From: Physcia stellaris
Lineage: Eukaryota; Ascomycota; Lecanoromycetes; Caliciales; Physciaceae
DNA length: 64,000 bases
Assembly: GCA_018902385.1 (NCBI GenBank)
Contig: JABSSW010000023.1
Coordinates: 604,584 to 668,583, forward strand
Direction of reading: 5' to 3'
How positions within the stretch are numbered: the first letter of the stretch is position 1; each line of letters begins with the position of its first letter. The notes beneath the pieces were generated by a model. The model ran no database searches and was not told the origin of the DNA. It saw nothing but the letters and a program-made list of their open reading frames with translations. Made by a program: the position numbers and the translations under genes. Of the stretch, positions 13,270-26,146 are shown one piece after another.

Positions 13270-13446
13270 ATGTTATGCAATGATATGAATTAACAACAAA
13301 ATTCTAGATTGCAAAATTAATTATGAAAATTTGACAAATCATATGTAAATGATTTGATCATAATCGAAATTCGAATTAAAATTTCGATGTGATAAGATAA
13401 AAATTCAAACATTTATCAAAATTCAATATATAATATGCTCGTCACA
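13270..13446 (-). repeat. Element B 5' LTR
   Basis: This is the 177-bp partner of 1740-1915. The TAAAA following it at 13447-13451 is the second copy of the target-site duplication. It lies only 90 bp beyond element A, so A landed near the 5' end of B. Confidence 0.85.
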
Positions 13447-13451
13447 TAAAA

Positions 13452-16160
13452 TTCGTAATTGTTTGTTGTATGTTAATAATGTAAAAAATCGAAATAACAC
13501 GTAATATATTTTTTATCGTTAAATTTTCGAATATCATGTTTGTTTTTTTATCATTCGCGAAATATTTTTTAATCACATGATGTATAATTGTGATTTCAAA
13601 AAATATCATAATAAAACGAAATTTATTGAATATGTTTTTGATGTACATTTTAAAATCGAAATCATTTTTGAAATTTTTGAAAAATATGTCGTAAATTGCG
13701 ATAATTATAATGTCGACAATAAATAAAATAAATTACATAACATTTGTTAATTTTTATTGTAATAATTGACACGCATTTATTTATTTTCGATTGAAAAATG
13801 TAAAAAACGTAAACATTGCGTGACTAAAATGTGCGAATAATAATATAAATTGTTATGATAAATGTTAAACACATAATAAAACTAATTGTTAAAATTTACA
13901 AAAAGTTCGTGAAATTTCGAATAATAAATGTAAAAGATAAAAGTTCAGAATTTTCGAAAATGCGATTCGCATTTCGTTAAACAATTCGATTATCGAAATT
14001 CGAATGATTTCGAAAAAATCAATTTCAATCATTTTACAATTCGATCAACGATAAACTCAACAAATTCATATTGTCAATCGAAATCGATCGAATTCGTACG
14101 ATTGAATAAATTCGTTGTGAATAAAAAACAATTGCAAAACGTAATCTGTTTTGTAACGATTAATAAATCAATATATTACATTTCAAATTATACATTTCTG
14201 ATGTCAATAATTCATTAAATTATATTATTTCTAATACGAATTTTACAATAAACAAGAAATGCGACAATTAAATTCACAACGTTTTAGCGTTCGTTTGATC
14301 GATTTCGTTTCATTACAATTTTTTTTAATGATCGATTTTTCGCGTCAATTATCAATGTTTTATAGTATATCAAAAATGTATCGCAACAACGTTGTTTTGT
14401 AAATAATTTTGTGCTTTCGACGTGTAATTTTGAAACATTGTAATTCAATAAATAGAAATAACAATAACAATGTAATGTAATTTCAAATATTGCGTTCGTG
14501 TTGTAATATCGAATGAATCGCGTCATATGTTGAAAATTGTTTATTTCAAATTTCGAATTCATTTCTTGAATTTTTTTAAACATTTTTATTTTACAACATA
14601 ATAAATATTTCATTTGATTTTTTTTGTTTTTGCGATAACAATAATTATTGCAACAATGATATCAACATGATATATCGTTGTTTGTACAGTTATTACATCG
14701 TTTTTACAAATAATAATGTTGTCGCAATGACGTTTCAATGACGACGAAATTGATTTTCGAATGTCGACAATGCAATACGTGTGTTAACGATACGATAAAT
14801 CATAATTTCATTTTTTTTTTCGTTGTTTGTTACATTTTGCAAAAACACGCAATTTGTTGTTTTTGTTGTAAATGTATTGTAAATAACGATGACGTTGTTG
14901 ACGCGTGTTAAATTGACAAATTTTTTTCGTTTGAATCGTTGAACGCATTCAATACGACAAAAATGTATTTTGATCGCGATATTCGCGATCGCATTGTAAT
15001 CAAATTCAATAAACAACAAAATAAACGTTTACAAACAAACAGCGCTTCATGTAAAATTGAAATTATCGAATATCATCGTTTTTGTCATTTTTATTTGACA
15101 TTATCGTATCATCATCACGATCATCGCTTTGTTGTACGAAACATCACATTGACAATTCACGATTGTACGTTGAGACGTTGATGATTTTGCGTTCGAATAT
15201 ACACATAATTACGTTCGAATTGCAAAAATCGAACGTTTCGTTTAAGCAATTTTCAGTTAATTTTTCATGAAATTAACATTCTTCATATCATAATATGATA
15301 TGACATGACGTTGCGATATCAACATGATATACATATATTTTTTTCAAGAATTCTTTTTAGCGTTTTTTTTTTTAACGTCGTTTTTAACTCGTCGCATGTC
15401 GCATGTCGCATATTTATTGTTTCGAAACTTGCAATTCAACGAAACAACGTATTACGAAATTTGCAATTCAACGAAACAACGTGTTACGAAATCAATTACG
15501 AAGTTTGCAATTCAACGAAACAACGTATATATTACGAGACTTGCAATTCAATGAGACAGCGTGTTACGAAATCAACGTGACAACGTTATCAAATTTTGAG
15601 CAATTTCTGATTCAGTTGCTCAATTTGTATGATAAATTGTATGATTATCAGACAGTTGATTTGAAAATTCTTTCAAGATTTTCGTCGTATTTCGATTTTT
15701 AGACTGAATACGAAATAGACTGTTTCGAAATAAAGTTTATTCGCAAATCGTGTTTTTCACGCTAAAAAATCATTTTTGTATTGAATTAAATACATTCAAT
15801 TGTTTCAAATCAATATTAACGCGTAACAGAATCAATTCATTTATAATGTCAACGTTGCGTTCAAAAATTTCGTTATAATTTAAAACACGTTTGCGTTTTT
15901 TTTGACGAAAACAAACGAAACAAATGCAAACTTTGCAACAAAAATTTTCATTATTGTAAAAAAAACATGATTTCAATGAAATTGCAAAACAACGTTCGCA
16001 TTTTCGTTGTCAAAAATAACGACAAAAAATGTTGAAATTGATTTTGAAACATTGAAAAAATAATAGCATGCAATTTTTAATGCGTAACGTGATTAATACG
16101 ATGCAAATGTCAATCGAAAAAATTCGTTGTTTTTTATCAAAAAATTTTTCGTAAGATTGC
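13452..16160. other. AT-rich degraded DNA between B and G
   Basis: Short frames on both strands (13442-13648, 14284-14613 and 14735-15019 minus; 14939-15181 plus) show no recognisable motif. The segment may contain the 3' LTR of G and the DNA in which B inserted, but no LTR pair was found. A minisatellite occupies 15391-15575. Confidence 0.5.
15391..15575. repeat. Minisatellite array
   Basis: Three perfect GTCGCAT units stand at 15391-15411. They are followed by four copies of a unit of about 33-43 bp built on ttgcaattcaacgaaacaac and ending in ttacgaa, beginning near 15427, 15460, 15503 and 15539. The last copy has two G-for-A differences (atgagacagc) compared with the others. The copies fall in different frames, so this is unlikely to be coding. 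Confidence 0.85.
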
Positions 16161-16790
16161 AATGATTGTTACATCAAAATCTGTTGAAAAAAAATTTTTT
16201 TTGATAATTGTTTTTGTTTTTTCGTTCGTTTTCGCGTTGATTCGCAAAAAAATTCGAATTTTTTTGTTTCGTTTTCGATTTTGATTCGTTTTGTTTTGTT
16301 TTGTTTTTGATTTTCGTCATCATCGATTCGATTGCGTCTGTTTCGTTTGTCGATTTCGCGTCGTTTGTTTTTGTATCGCAAACAAATTCGTTTGTTTCGC
16401 GTTTGTTTTTGCGTTCGATTTCGACAACAAAATCGCGTAATAAACGATAAACAACATTTCAATTTAAACGCAACGACAATTAACATGACACAATCGAAAT
16501 AAATTTGATTGTGATAATTTGAATTTTGATTGATAAATTTATCGACGCATTAATGTACATTGTGATGTTTTTTTGAATTTAATGATCGTATGATTTTGCT
16601 TGTTTTGTGTTTGTTTTCGTTGAAATGTTAATTTTTGTTGTTTTTGTTGTGATGTGTTGTTTTGTGATTTGTTTGTTAAAATTTACGAATTTCAATACAT
16701 TTTTATTTGAAATGTATGCAAATTGCGCATGTAATCAAAAATAATTCACAATATCATTTTATTGTTTGTGTTTTTGCGTCGCAATTATTG

Positions 16791-18376
16791 TTATTTTTGT
16801 TTTTTAAATCGTTCACGTTTTTTCAATTTTAAAAATTGACGTGTTTGTTTTTTTGTTGAAAATTTTTCGCTCGATTTCGTTTTGAATTTGTTTGTTTTTC
16901 GACGTTTCGCAATTTTTTCAAATTTGCGTAATTTGCGCGCATTTTCGAATTTGACAATTGCGTTTTTCGCATTTTCGAAATATTTCATTGATTTTCACGA
17001 ATTTTCATATGACGATAAATTTATTCATGCAATAAAATATTCAAATTGATTTTTTTTAATGCGTTTGTTTAACATTTGCGATATTTTTCATTTTTTTTTC
17101 GTTTTTTATTAATATTGATTGCGATTTTGAATTTGCGTCGTCACGATTATATCAAAATTCGAATAAAAAAACATGAAACACAAAATGTATGAATTCATAT
17201 TGTTTAAACAAATCAAACTCGTAAATTTGCGTATTTATTTTTTTGACAATTTCGAAAAAATTCAATTGTTTATGATCAATTTTTTTTTTGAAACGCAATG
17301 TGCGTATATTTACATCACGCAACAACATTTTTTTCAAATTCAAAATTTTTCATTATATGATTTTCATTATAATATTTGATTTGTTGTTCGAAAATCGTTT
17401 TTCACAATTTCATTAAATGCGTTCGATTGTTTCGCAACGTTTTTGTTTTGTTTGTTGCAAATGTTGTTTTTTTTTTGAAAAATTGTTCACAAAATCGTTG
17501 TTTAACGTCGCAACGTATTCAAACAAATTTTTTTGAAAAATTTGATCAATGTTTGAATGTTTATTATTATTGTAAACAAATTGTGTCATGAATAACAATT
17601 TTGATCAATTATTTTGTTTGAAATTGCAATACACACGCAAATAATGTTCGAACACAACATTTTGTTTTTTTGTTTGTTCATTTGTTTGTAAATGAAAAAC
17701 AATGTTAAATTTACGTTTTGTTTTCAAATTTCAACACAAAATAAATCAAAAATTGTTTGTGAAAAAAAAATTTCGATTCGAAATAATGTTACGCATCATT
17801 TCATGACGATATACGAATTTTCGTCATAACAAATTCGCAAAATTTATCGCGTTTAACGTTTTTGTGATTGTTATGTACGTTGCGTATTTCGTCAATTTGT
17901 TTATCAATATTAATATTGAATCGCTAATTTTTCAATATAAAAATTTTTAACAAAAAACATATTTGTAATGAAATTCATGATAATTGTATCAAATGATTGT
18001 TTTTTATTTGATAAAATTGTTATCATATCGTCATAAAATTTATGTCGATAAATTCGCATTCGTTAACAATTTGAACAAATGCGTACATAATTTGTTATTT
18101 TTTTAATTATGTTAAATCAAAAATATTTGCGTCGCACAACATTTTCGATTTTTGCGTGCGCAAAATGTTTAACATTTGAATCGTCATGATTCATACGAAA
18201 AATTTTTTGTTTTGTAACGAAATTTTTAAACACATAAATTGCGAAATCACGACGAAACAATTTATTTTTTTCAACATTTTATTTCGAAAATTCGTTTTGT
18301 TTGTTTGCGTATTTTTGACGTCATTGTTTTTCAACAACAAAAACGTTTTTTTGTTGTAATTTGAATAATCACGCAA
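16791..18376 (-). pseudogene. Element G integrase and chromodomain remnant
   Basis: From high to low coordinate: a possible zinc-binding end (18191-18376, MRDYSNYNKKT and NTQTNKTN), then core C-terminal sequence FVYNNNKHSN at 17413-17598. Next is the post-core region with RTLRFKKKIDHKQLNFFEI and FIHFVFHVFLFE at 17152-17343. A chromodomain follows at about 16930-17060 with YFIA-stop-INLSSYENS-stop, then a basic tail. Both stops are TGA at conserved Trp positions. The arrangement is that of a chromovirus integrase. Confidence 0.75.
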
Positions 18377-19299
18377 TTATTGATTTTCGCAATTTCAAAT
18401 AAAATTTTTCGATTTCATAATTTGATGAATTAAAAATCGAAATACGACAATATTTAAAATTTTGCAAACACATTTATCGAAAATTTTTTCATTCGAAACA
18501 ATATTTCGAATATTTGTCGTAACAATATTACGTAATCGCGTTGTCGATGTTGCAAATTTAATTAAAACAAACACACGTTAATCGTTTTGCAAATCAAATT
18601 GATAATTTTGATTGCGAAATTTGTTTCGCAAAATAAACAAAAATTTATCGTTGTTTTTGTCGTTATCGTTCGATTTCATAAAATCAAATTTTTTCGACGA
18701 CGCGTTCGCAAAATTCAATTTGTTTTTGCGATATTTTATATTGAAATCAAACGCAATTAATTTTTCAATTCAACGAATTTGTTTCGCATTGAATTTTTTA
18801 ATTGTCATAAAATATCGAAAATTGTTGTGATCAAAAATAACGCGAATAAAATGTTTGTTATTTTGCAAATAATGTTTTCAATTTTTGAAATCAAACATTA
18901 TTGCATACAATTTTTTGTCATGCGTATTTCAATTAATTTTTGTTTTTTTGAATTTGTAATTGAAAAACGCAATGAAATGTTATTGATCGTTTTTGTTTTT
19001 TTGATTGAACATATTATTTGTTTCGCAATCAAAAACATCAATTTTCATGCGTAATTTCGTTTTTCAATCATAATGCGTAAAAATAAAAACAATCGTAAAT
19101 TTAATTTTGATTTTGTTGAACGCAATTTTAGTTTTTTTTGTCATAACAAATGAAAAACGATTTTTTTTTTCATATCACGCGTCAAATTCGTAAATGATAT
19201 TACGATTTGCGAAAATTTTTTAACAAAACGTTTATAAAATTCAACAAAATTTAAAAAAATCATGATATTTTTTGCATTTTCGAATTCAAATCAATCAAC

Positions 19300-19834
19300 G
19301 ATTGCGTTTATACGCGAACGTTTTATTTGAATATCATTGCGTTCAACAACGAAATTTAAAAAATTGATTTTTTTTGTTAAATTTGCATTTTTTCAATTTG
19401 ACATACAAACGATAACATAACAACGTTTTAAACATCAAACGAACATGTTTTCAATGTTGTTGTTTATTTTCGAAATAAATGAACATATTATTCAAATACA
19501 TCACGCAAAAAACGTTAATGTATGATTTTAATATTTCATTAATATAAAATTCAAAAATAACAAAAACGTTAACAAAATCGAAAAACATAATTTGATATTC
19601 GTATTATTCATAAAAAATACGAAAAACAATTTTTCATTCATTTTTTTGACGAATACGAATTTTATGATACGCATTTCGAATGTTTATTTTGATAAAATGT
19701 TTAATATTCGCGAAACGTTTTAACGTTTCAAATAACAACGACAATGAATAATTGTTTTTAATCATGATTTCATTGAATTTTCGATAATTCACATATAAAC
19801 GCAAATTGTCATTTGATTTTTTGACAAACAACAC
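19300..19834 (-). pseudogene. Element G reverse transcriptase remnant
   Basis: The frame 19634-19834 carries LRLYVNYRKFNEI and IKINIRNAYHKIRI, the fingers and first catalytic block of a Gypsy reverse transcriptase, ending at a TGA where a Trp is expected after the last Glu. The first catalytic Asp (normally in KLDL) is now Asn. The second box reads YLNN at 19487-19498 (reverse complement of attattcaaata) in place of YLDD, so both aspartates of that box are lost. RNase H must lie between 18400 and 19300 but is too damaged to place. Confidence 0.82.
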
Positions 19835-20371
19835 AAATAGTTTCGCAAATACGTTGAAAAAACGAATTTATTTTTTCGTCAACGCGTTTTCGAAATAATT
19901 GCGTATAACAATAAATTCGTTATGTGACATATTGTATATAAATTCAAAACGCGATTTTTTGTTTGATTGCAAATCAATAACATGTTCGATTTAATTATGC
20001 GTATTTAAATTGTTCGACAACGTTTTAAAAAATATTTCGATTATTTTTTTGATAATATCAAAAATGTGATCGTTGCGATTCATTTGTAACGCATCACAAC
20101 GAACAACATTTCGTTTTCGATATTGATAATTTTGTGTTAAAAAAAACATTTGATATAACATTGCGACATAAACACGATCGCGATTCGCAATGACAATCAT
20201 AATTAAATCAACGAATTTTTTCGCAAAACAGAAATTGATTGAAATTTGTTTGAATTTTTTATAATTATCATCACGATATAATTAACGACAATCATGTCAA
20301 CGAATGTCAAAATCGACAACATTCAATTATAAATATTCAAAAATCATGTCGTATTCACGCATGTCAATCGT

Positions 20372-21233
20372 TCAAAAATCAATATTTTGTTTTTTTACAT
20401 GTTTTTCATTATTTCGTGTCATGATATGCACGTTTTTATAATGTTTATACATTTGAATCACACGATCGTTAACAATCTTTACATGTTGTTTAACAATTTT
20501 TTTGAATTCAAACAATTGCATTTGTTTGACAAAAATTTGTGATATAAAATTCGTTTCGATATCAAAATCAATCAAACAAATAATTGTTGTATTGTTTGTT
20601 TGCGTAACAAATGTTTTAATTGATAACGTAATTATCAAAATACGAAATTTATTTCGTTTTAAATTTATTTTCAATGTTTCAACGACAAATATTAAATTCG
20701 TTTTTTTTGACGATTGATTTTGATTTTGATTGCGTTTTTTTTGAATTTGCGCATAATTTTTACACACAAAATCATTTGTTATGTGATTCGATTTGTGACA
20801 TGAAAAACATGTACGTTTTTCGAATTTTGAAAATGCGAAATTGTGATTTTGATTTTCATTTTCATTTTTATTTTATTTTGTTGATTTTGTTGCGATTTCG
20901 AAAATTGATTTTGATTGTTTTTTTGAACGTTGTCAAATTCAACAAATTTGTTACGCGAAATTTTTTGTTTTTATTTTTGTCGTCGTCATTGTTATTTTCG
21001 TGATTCTTTTGATCATTTTCATTATTTTGTTTTGTTTTCGTAACATTGTTCGACGATTTATTTAACGTATCATCGTTGACAAACAATTGTTTTGCAATCA
21101 ACAAATTGACGATTAATTTGAAATAAAAATCGATTTCATAATTTTGCATTTTTACACATTTGATGCGAATGAAAACATAAATTTTGATTAACAATTTTTT
21201 TTGTCGTTTTTCGTTCGAAACGTGACGTTTCAA
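20372..21233 (-). pseudogene. Element G gag (CCHC knuckle) and protease remnant
   Basis: The gag remnant at 20868-21233 ends in a basic Asn/Lys-rich stretch. A zinc knuckle follows at 20762-20809, starting CFSCHKSNH with the last Cys six residues after the His instead of the usual four. The protease is in the frame 20372-20767: CLIDFDIETNFIS matches the active-site region of Gypsy proteases, with the normal DSGAE now reading DFDIE. Both would have worked in particle assembly and maturation. The acidic-Gly loss is of the local G-to-A and C-to-T type. Confidence 0.75.
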
Positions 21234-21466
21234 TTTGTTTCACAATTTGATTAAATATTGATTGAACGCAACAATATTGTGTCGAAACAATTGTTTGACA
21301 TTTTCAATAACAATAATCGTGTTCATGACACGAATTATCGAATTGTTAAACAACGTTAACAAATAATTTTTATATTGTTTTTATGTTTGTTTTTTAAATT
21401 GAACATCAATATAATTACGTCATTGTTGATTTTTTTGTCGTCATCAAAAACGACATCGATCAATTT

Positions 21467-21660
21467 TGTTATGCGTAAAATGTAAATTCATTTTTTTAAA
21501 AATTATGAACGACAAAATGTCAATTTATGTACACTAATTGCGAATCAATTGTCTTATCATCATTCATTTAATATGAGATGACGACAGAATTCTTGTCAAA
21601 AATCATGTCAAAATATTCGATTTAAATTCATATCATCTAATTTGATTTTGTGTCATAACA
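21467..21660 (-). repeat. Element F 3' LTR
   Basis: This 194-bp repeat pairs with 28728-28921. The central and distal parts are well conserved, and the first 40 bp differ more. Differences include CT/TT and AG/AA pairs but also other changes, implying more age or independent mutation than in the LTRs of H. Confidence 0.88.
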
Positions 21661-21849
21661 ATTTGTCAATCAAAAAAAAGAAAAATCAATTTTTTCATTG
21701 AGTTTCATGTTTTATCATCATGCGTAATCATATTATGCATCAATTTATTTATTTTTCGTTTTTTTGTGATTGCGATTATCAGAATTTTGCGAATGATTGA
21801 ATTCGTATTGTTCAATGAAATTTTGAAAATTCTGTAATTCGAAAATAAA

Positions 21850-23082
21850 TCGTCATTCGTCATATTTCGACTCATAATCGATTCATTTGATTAAATATTG
21901 AATTACGAAAATTTTGTTGTATTTTTTAGTTCGCTTTTCGATTAGCTTTTCAATTTCATAAAATTTGTATTGATTCGTATCGTTTTCGATATCAATAAAA
22001 TCAAAATAATAAAAACGCGAATAATTGTAAAAATCAATTTCGACAAATGTTGATTCGAATTGTGCAATAAACACAACGAAATGAATTCGTCATGTTGATG
22101 ACAATTTCAATCGATACGCAAAACGTTCGATGCGTTCAAAAATTCGAAATGATTCGCAACGTTGTTAAAATAATTTCGAATTTGATTTGTCAAACAATTT
22201 GTAATTTTTGTTGAATTGTAAATAAATTTTTTCATTTTGTTTTAATCGAATAAAAATATGACGTGAATTATAATATATTTTGATTTTGACAATCGCAAAA
22301 TTCGTGACATCGACAATTTTTCGCTAATATTTCATGCGTTGCGTTGACAAATTCTGTACATTTGTTGTGTTAATTTCGATGAAATTCGATATCGCGTTTT
22401 TGATTTTGAATTCGTATATGATTTCATTGAATGATAAATTTGTAACGATGTTAAACATGTTGTTTAATTGAATTTGAATTGCAAAAAAAACTAAAATGTA
22501 ATCGATGTTCGAAAATTCGATGACGAAATATCTGATAACAATTTCAACAATTTGATTGATTCGTTTTGACGAATCATTCGTTTGCGAATAATATGTCATT
22601 GAAATTAACAATTTCGTGTTTAATTTGATGAAAAACATTTGTCAAAAATTCGACATGAATTTTGAATCGCGATTTGAAATTATAATTTCAAACATTTTTC
22701 AATCGATTATTAACAATTTGTTCAATAATGCGTTGATTCATTTTTTCGTTTCATAAATGTTTTTGTCGAAAATCAATGAAATTCGACGAAAATGTTTACA
22801 AATTGCGAACATAACAATGTTCATTTCGTCAAACATAATTAGAATGAAATCAATGACAATAATATGAAACGAACGCGAAACGAATGTAATAAATATCAGT
22901 TTTTCGTAAAGTCGATGACGTTTGATTTGTGTTAATTGACAAATAAAACAATGCTCGATGTATTTTCTGATTTTTCGCGAAAATCGAAATATGTATAACG
23001 TATTGAAAATTCTGTCATAACATCGATGAATTTTCGAATGATAATTTTGATCGTGAATTAAACGAAATATTTCGCGTTTCAT
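21850..23082 (-). pseudogene. Element F integrase and chromodomain remnant
   Basis: The HHCC zinc-binding domain is in 22738-23082 (LIHDQNYHSKIHRC, HCFICQLTQIKRH), directly followed by the first core motif IVIDFIL with its Asp intact. The C-terminal half of the core is in 22324-22638 with SSKRINQ, where the catalytic Glu has become Lys. The chromodomain starts in 21883-22074 (YEIEKLIEKRT, IQYLIK-stop) and continues past two TGA codons at conserved Trp positions to about 21850. Confidence 0.85.
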
Positions 23083-23523
23083 TGTGACAAATATACACGA
23101 TCGATGCGAATCAATGTCAACGTGATATATAATGTCATTCGTATTTATCGCAAAATTGATTTTTGTTTTGAATTTTTTTGATATAAATTTCGTATTGTTA
23201 TTTTTTTGCTCATTGACGTTTCGATTTTTTACGTTGTTTTCGAACGATCACAAAATTTGAAAATTTCGAATCGACAAATTTTGTTTTTTTTCGTGCATTC
23301 GAATCGTCAACGATTTTAATATCGTGATCATGTTTCGTCACGTTTTTTCGTTTTGATATTCGTTTTTGTTTTTGTTTTTTAAATTTATTTTTCGATATTG
23401 CGATAAAAATGTTTTGAAAAACGTAACAATCGAAATTATTCGAAAAATCGATTATTTCGTCATGATATGTGTTCAAATCAAATTTATTTTTTGAATTTTT
23501 GTCGATTTGTTCATTTTCAAAAA

Positions 23524-24941
23524 TTAATTTTGATAACGCATTCGAAACGACATGATTTTTTTTGATTTATATTTCATTTTCAATTTAAATTGTGATAAAT
23601 AAACTGAAGCACGAACGAGACGAAAATTGAATTTATCGATGTTGCTCGAATTCATCGTGATTTGCTTAACGATAAAAATATTGACGACATAATTCGTGAA
23701 AACGACAATAATATTTTTGATTGTTTTTATCATATGTCGAATTTTTTTTTACAATTCATATTAAATCACACATTTCGAATTCGATAAATCAATATTTGAT
23801 TTCGATTTCGTTCAACATTTTGCTTAAAAATAAAATGAATTCGATGTCGTTACGTTTGAATTTGTTTGAATTGTTGTTTATTTTAAAATGATAAATTATC
23901 GCGTCGAATTCGCGTCGTTTAAACGCGTCGATGTCGATGTACAATTTTCGATCGAAATTGAAATGTATCAAAAATGAAATTTTGTTAAAAATTTTTTGCA
24001 ATAATCGATATGATTTTAATTTTTCAATTGAAAAATTGTTCATTACAATTTTTTGCGAATAGATTTTGCGAATGATTTTTTTGTTGAACGATAATTGACG
24101 TAAAAATAAAATTTTGCGACGTTGTAACGCGTTCGTTTTTTGAACGTAAAACGCGACAAAATTTCGTAATCATTTTGTTAAATTTAAATAAATTTTCAAA
24201 TTTTTCAAAATATATGAAAAATTCAATTTGATTATTGTTTTCAATTTATCGATTGCGATAATGAAATCAAAAACGTCAATTTTTTGATCAAAAAATGCGA
24301 TCGTAAAATAATCGAAAAACGATTTTTCGACGACAAATTAATTTCATAAATATTCAATCGTTCGAATATCGAATGTAAATGAATCATATGATTTTTAAAA
24401 ATATTGAAAAAAACGACAATGTCGTTTACGTAAACACGAACAAATTCGCGAAAATTTCGAAAAATAAAATCGATTCGTCGTTGTACGTATGATGATGAAT
24501 TTTGAAATTCATCACGATCACGTTAAATTGTTTTTGTTCTTTATGTGAAACGACGATAAATTTATGTTTGTTTGCAAACTTTATCAATCATTGATGAAAA
24601 AAAATTCGTTACGTCAAAAACGAATATGAATTTGCATTCGACGACGATTAAAATAATGTCAAATTGAAAAAACATAAAATAAAAATCGATAAAAATGATT
24701 TTGTTTAATTCGCGTATATCGACGACGATTCGATTTTTGCATTTTGAATCGTTTGATTCAAATATTGTTTTTCATATTGCGAAAACAAAATAATTATGCG
24801 AAATGAATTGATTGATGTATTTATGCGATTTTGAACGTGCAATTTATCGAAAATTTTATCAACGAATTTTCGATTTGCGAAATCGAAAAAATAAATTTTT
24901 GTTGTTTTTATTTTCGCGTCGAATTTGAATTCAATTGACAT
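23524..24941 (-). pseudogene. Element F reverse transcriptase and RNase H remnant
   Basis: The start is marked by KTTKIYFFDFANRKFVDKIFDKL (in 24705-24941), parallel to the reverse transcriptase start of A. The catalytic box YVND is encoded by the reverse complement of 24421-24432, one Asp having become Asn. RNase H is at 23789-24043 (FLIHFNFDRKLYIDIDAF, then RNDIEFILFLSKMLNEIE). Its tether continues in 23524-23733 (NIDKFNFRLVRASVYLSQF). It would have copied element RNA. Confidence 0.83.
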
Positions 24942-25255
24942 TCATTCATTTTTCGAAATTCGCACGATAAATTCATTGTCGTTTCATAATTTTGAATAGT
25001 TCAACGCAACGTTTGCAAAGTTTAGTTCGAGCGTTAACGTCATCGTAAACGATAATTTCAACAACAAAACTTTTTCGCACTAATATTAAAATTTACAACA
25101 ATAAAATCGTTAAAATTGCGTGCAAAATTGAACGCAAAATCGACATTTGCATCGACGAAATTAGTCGCGATCGTATCGTGCAAATTTTCATAATTAATCG
25201 TCATAATCGCGTCAATTGTCATGATCGAAACATCAAATTTCAACGTTTGTTTGAA

Positions 25256-26014
25256 TCAATTTTTAAAAACAAATTTATGAACATTAGCAATTAAATGAAC
25301 GTATTTCGAATTAACTAAATAACATTTTTTTTTCTCGTATTTTTGTACGAGTTTCAAACGTGTATTTTTGAAAATGTAAACATTTTCAAAATTGATGTTG
25401 TGAATTTGAACGATTTCTGTATGTGCGTCGATGATATGTGAAAACACGTTTTTATTTTGATTTAATCGTTTAATTCGTGTTGACGTAAACATAAAATCGC
25501 GTTCAATAAACAAACTATTTTTGTCACGTAATTTGAATGAAATTGTAAAAACTGATTTGACTGAAATTTTAATAATTTCGCTAACACGAACAACGCGCTT
25601 GATTTGTAATTCAACATTGATGACATTTAATTTAATTCGTATATTTTTGCAATTTTTTATAATGACGATTTGTTTGTTTACATTTATATTCATTTGCTTT
25701 GAACTCAATATATCATTGTTTAGAAAAATTTTTGTTTTCAATTTTTTCATTATGTAAATCTGTCGCGTAAATGTGACGATCGTATCGTCGTCATCAATCG
25801 AAATTTCAAAAACACGAAAAATTAATAAAATATGATCAATTGTTGTGACGACGACATTCTCGATATTGCGAATTTTGAAAAATTTCATGATTTGTCGCGC
25901 ATGAATTTTGTAATCAAATATTTTTTGCATCAGAAATTTACGATCGATTAATGACGCATCGCATTCGATATCGACGCACATATCGATGAAAAATTGTTTT
26001 ATGTTTGTTTTCAT
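25256..26014 (-). pseudogene. Element F protease remnant
   Basis: A 252-codon frame begins near FFIDMCVDIECDASLIDRKF, the retropepsin active-site region. The usual DTGCGASLID is now DIECDASLID, so the catalytic Asp stays but the following Thr-Gly is lost. It continues with KTKIFLNNDILSS, the strand that follows in fungal Gypsy proteases. This is the longest uninterrupted frame in any damaged element here. No reason beyond chance and few Trp codons is evident. Confidence 0.8.
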
Positions 26015-26146
26015 CGTGACGTAACGTCACGAACGAAATTCGAAATTGAATCGTGTATTTGCTTTGACGTTTGATTGTATAATAAATGTTTGATAATTAT
26101 GAATATTTTTCGTCGACGATGTGTCAAATTTAATCGAAATTGCTTG

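Larger units (their letters stand above)
1740..13446 (-). mobile_element. Element B: degraded gag-only LTR element, host of nested element A
   Basis: Two related LTRs (1740-1915 and 13270-13446) bound this element. It is flanked by TAAAA at 1735-1739 and TAAAA at 13447-13451, a 5-bp target-site duplication. Read on the minus strand, the LTRs start TGTGACGA and end in GCATGACA or GCATAACA. The purine-rich tract next to the 3' LTR is the reverse complement of 1916-1935. The interior (1916-4353 plus 13180-13269) holds only gag-like remnants with a C2H2 finger; no protease, reverse transcriptase or integrase motif was found. The interior is cut by the complete chromovirus A. The minus-strand sequence on both sides of A (4353 and below, 13180 and above) matches an uninterrupted stretch at 44604-44730 in copy E, confirming the nesting. 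Confidence 0.85.
16160..21466 (-). mobile_element. Element G: degraded chromovirus, ends not defined
   Basis: Minus-strand coding remnants run gag, CCHC knuckle, protease, reverse transcriptase, integrase and chromodomain from 21233 down to about 16790. No LTR pair was identified. The upstream end stops at the LTR of F (21467), so F either lies next to G or inserted into its 5' part. The boundaries given are the limits of recognisable sequence, not true ends. Confidence 0.75.

Noticed and set aside
21462-21665. The 21467-21660 LTR as a solo LTR with aattt on both sides
   Set aside because: The apparent duplication needs the LTR end to be shifted by one base. A partner LTR with a primer-binding site and a full set of genes between them support a complete element instead.
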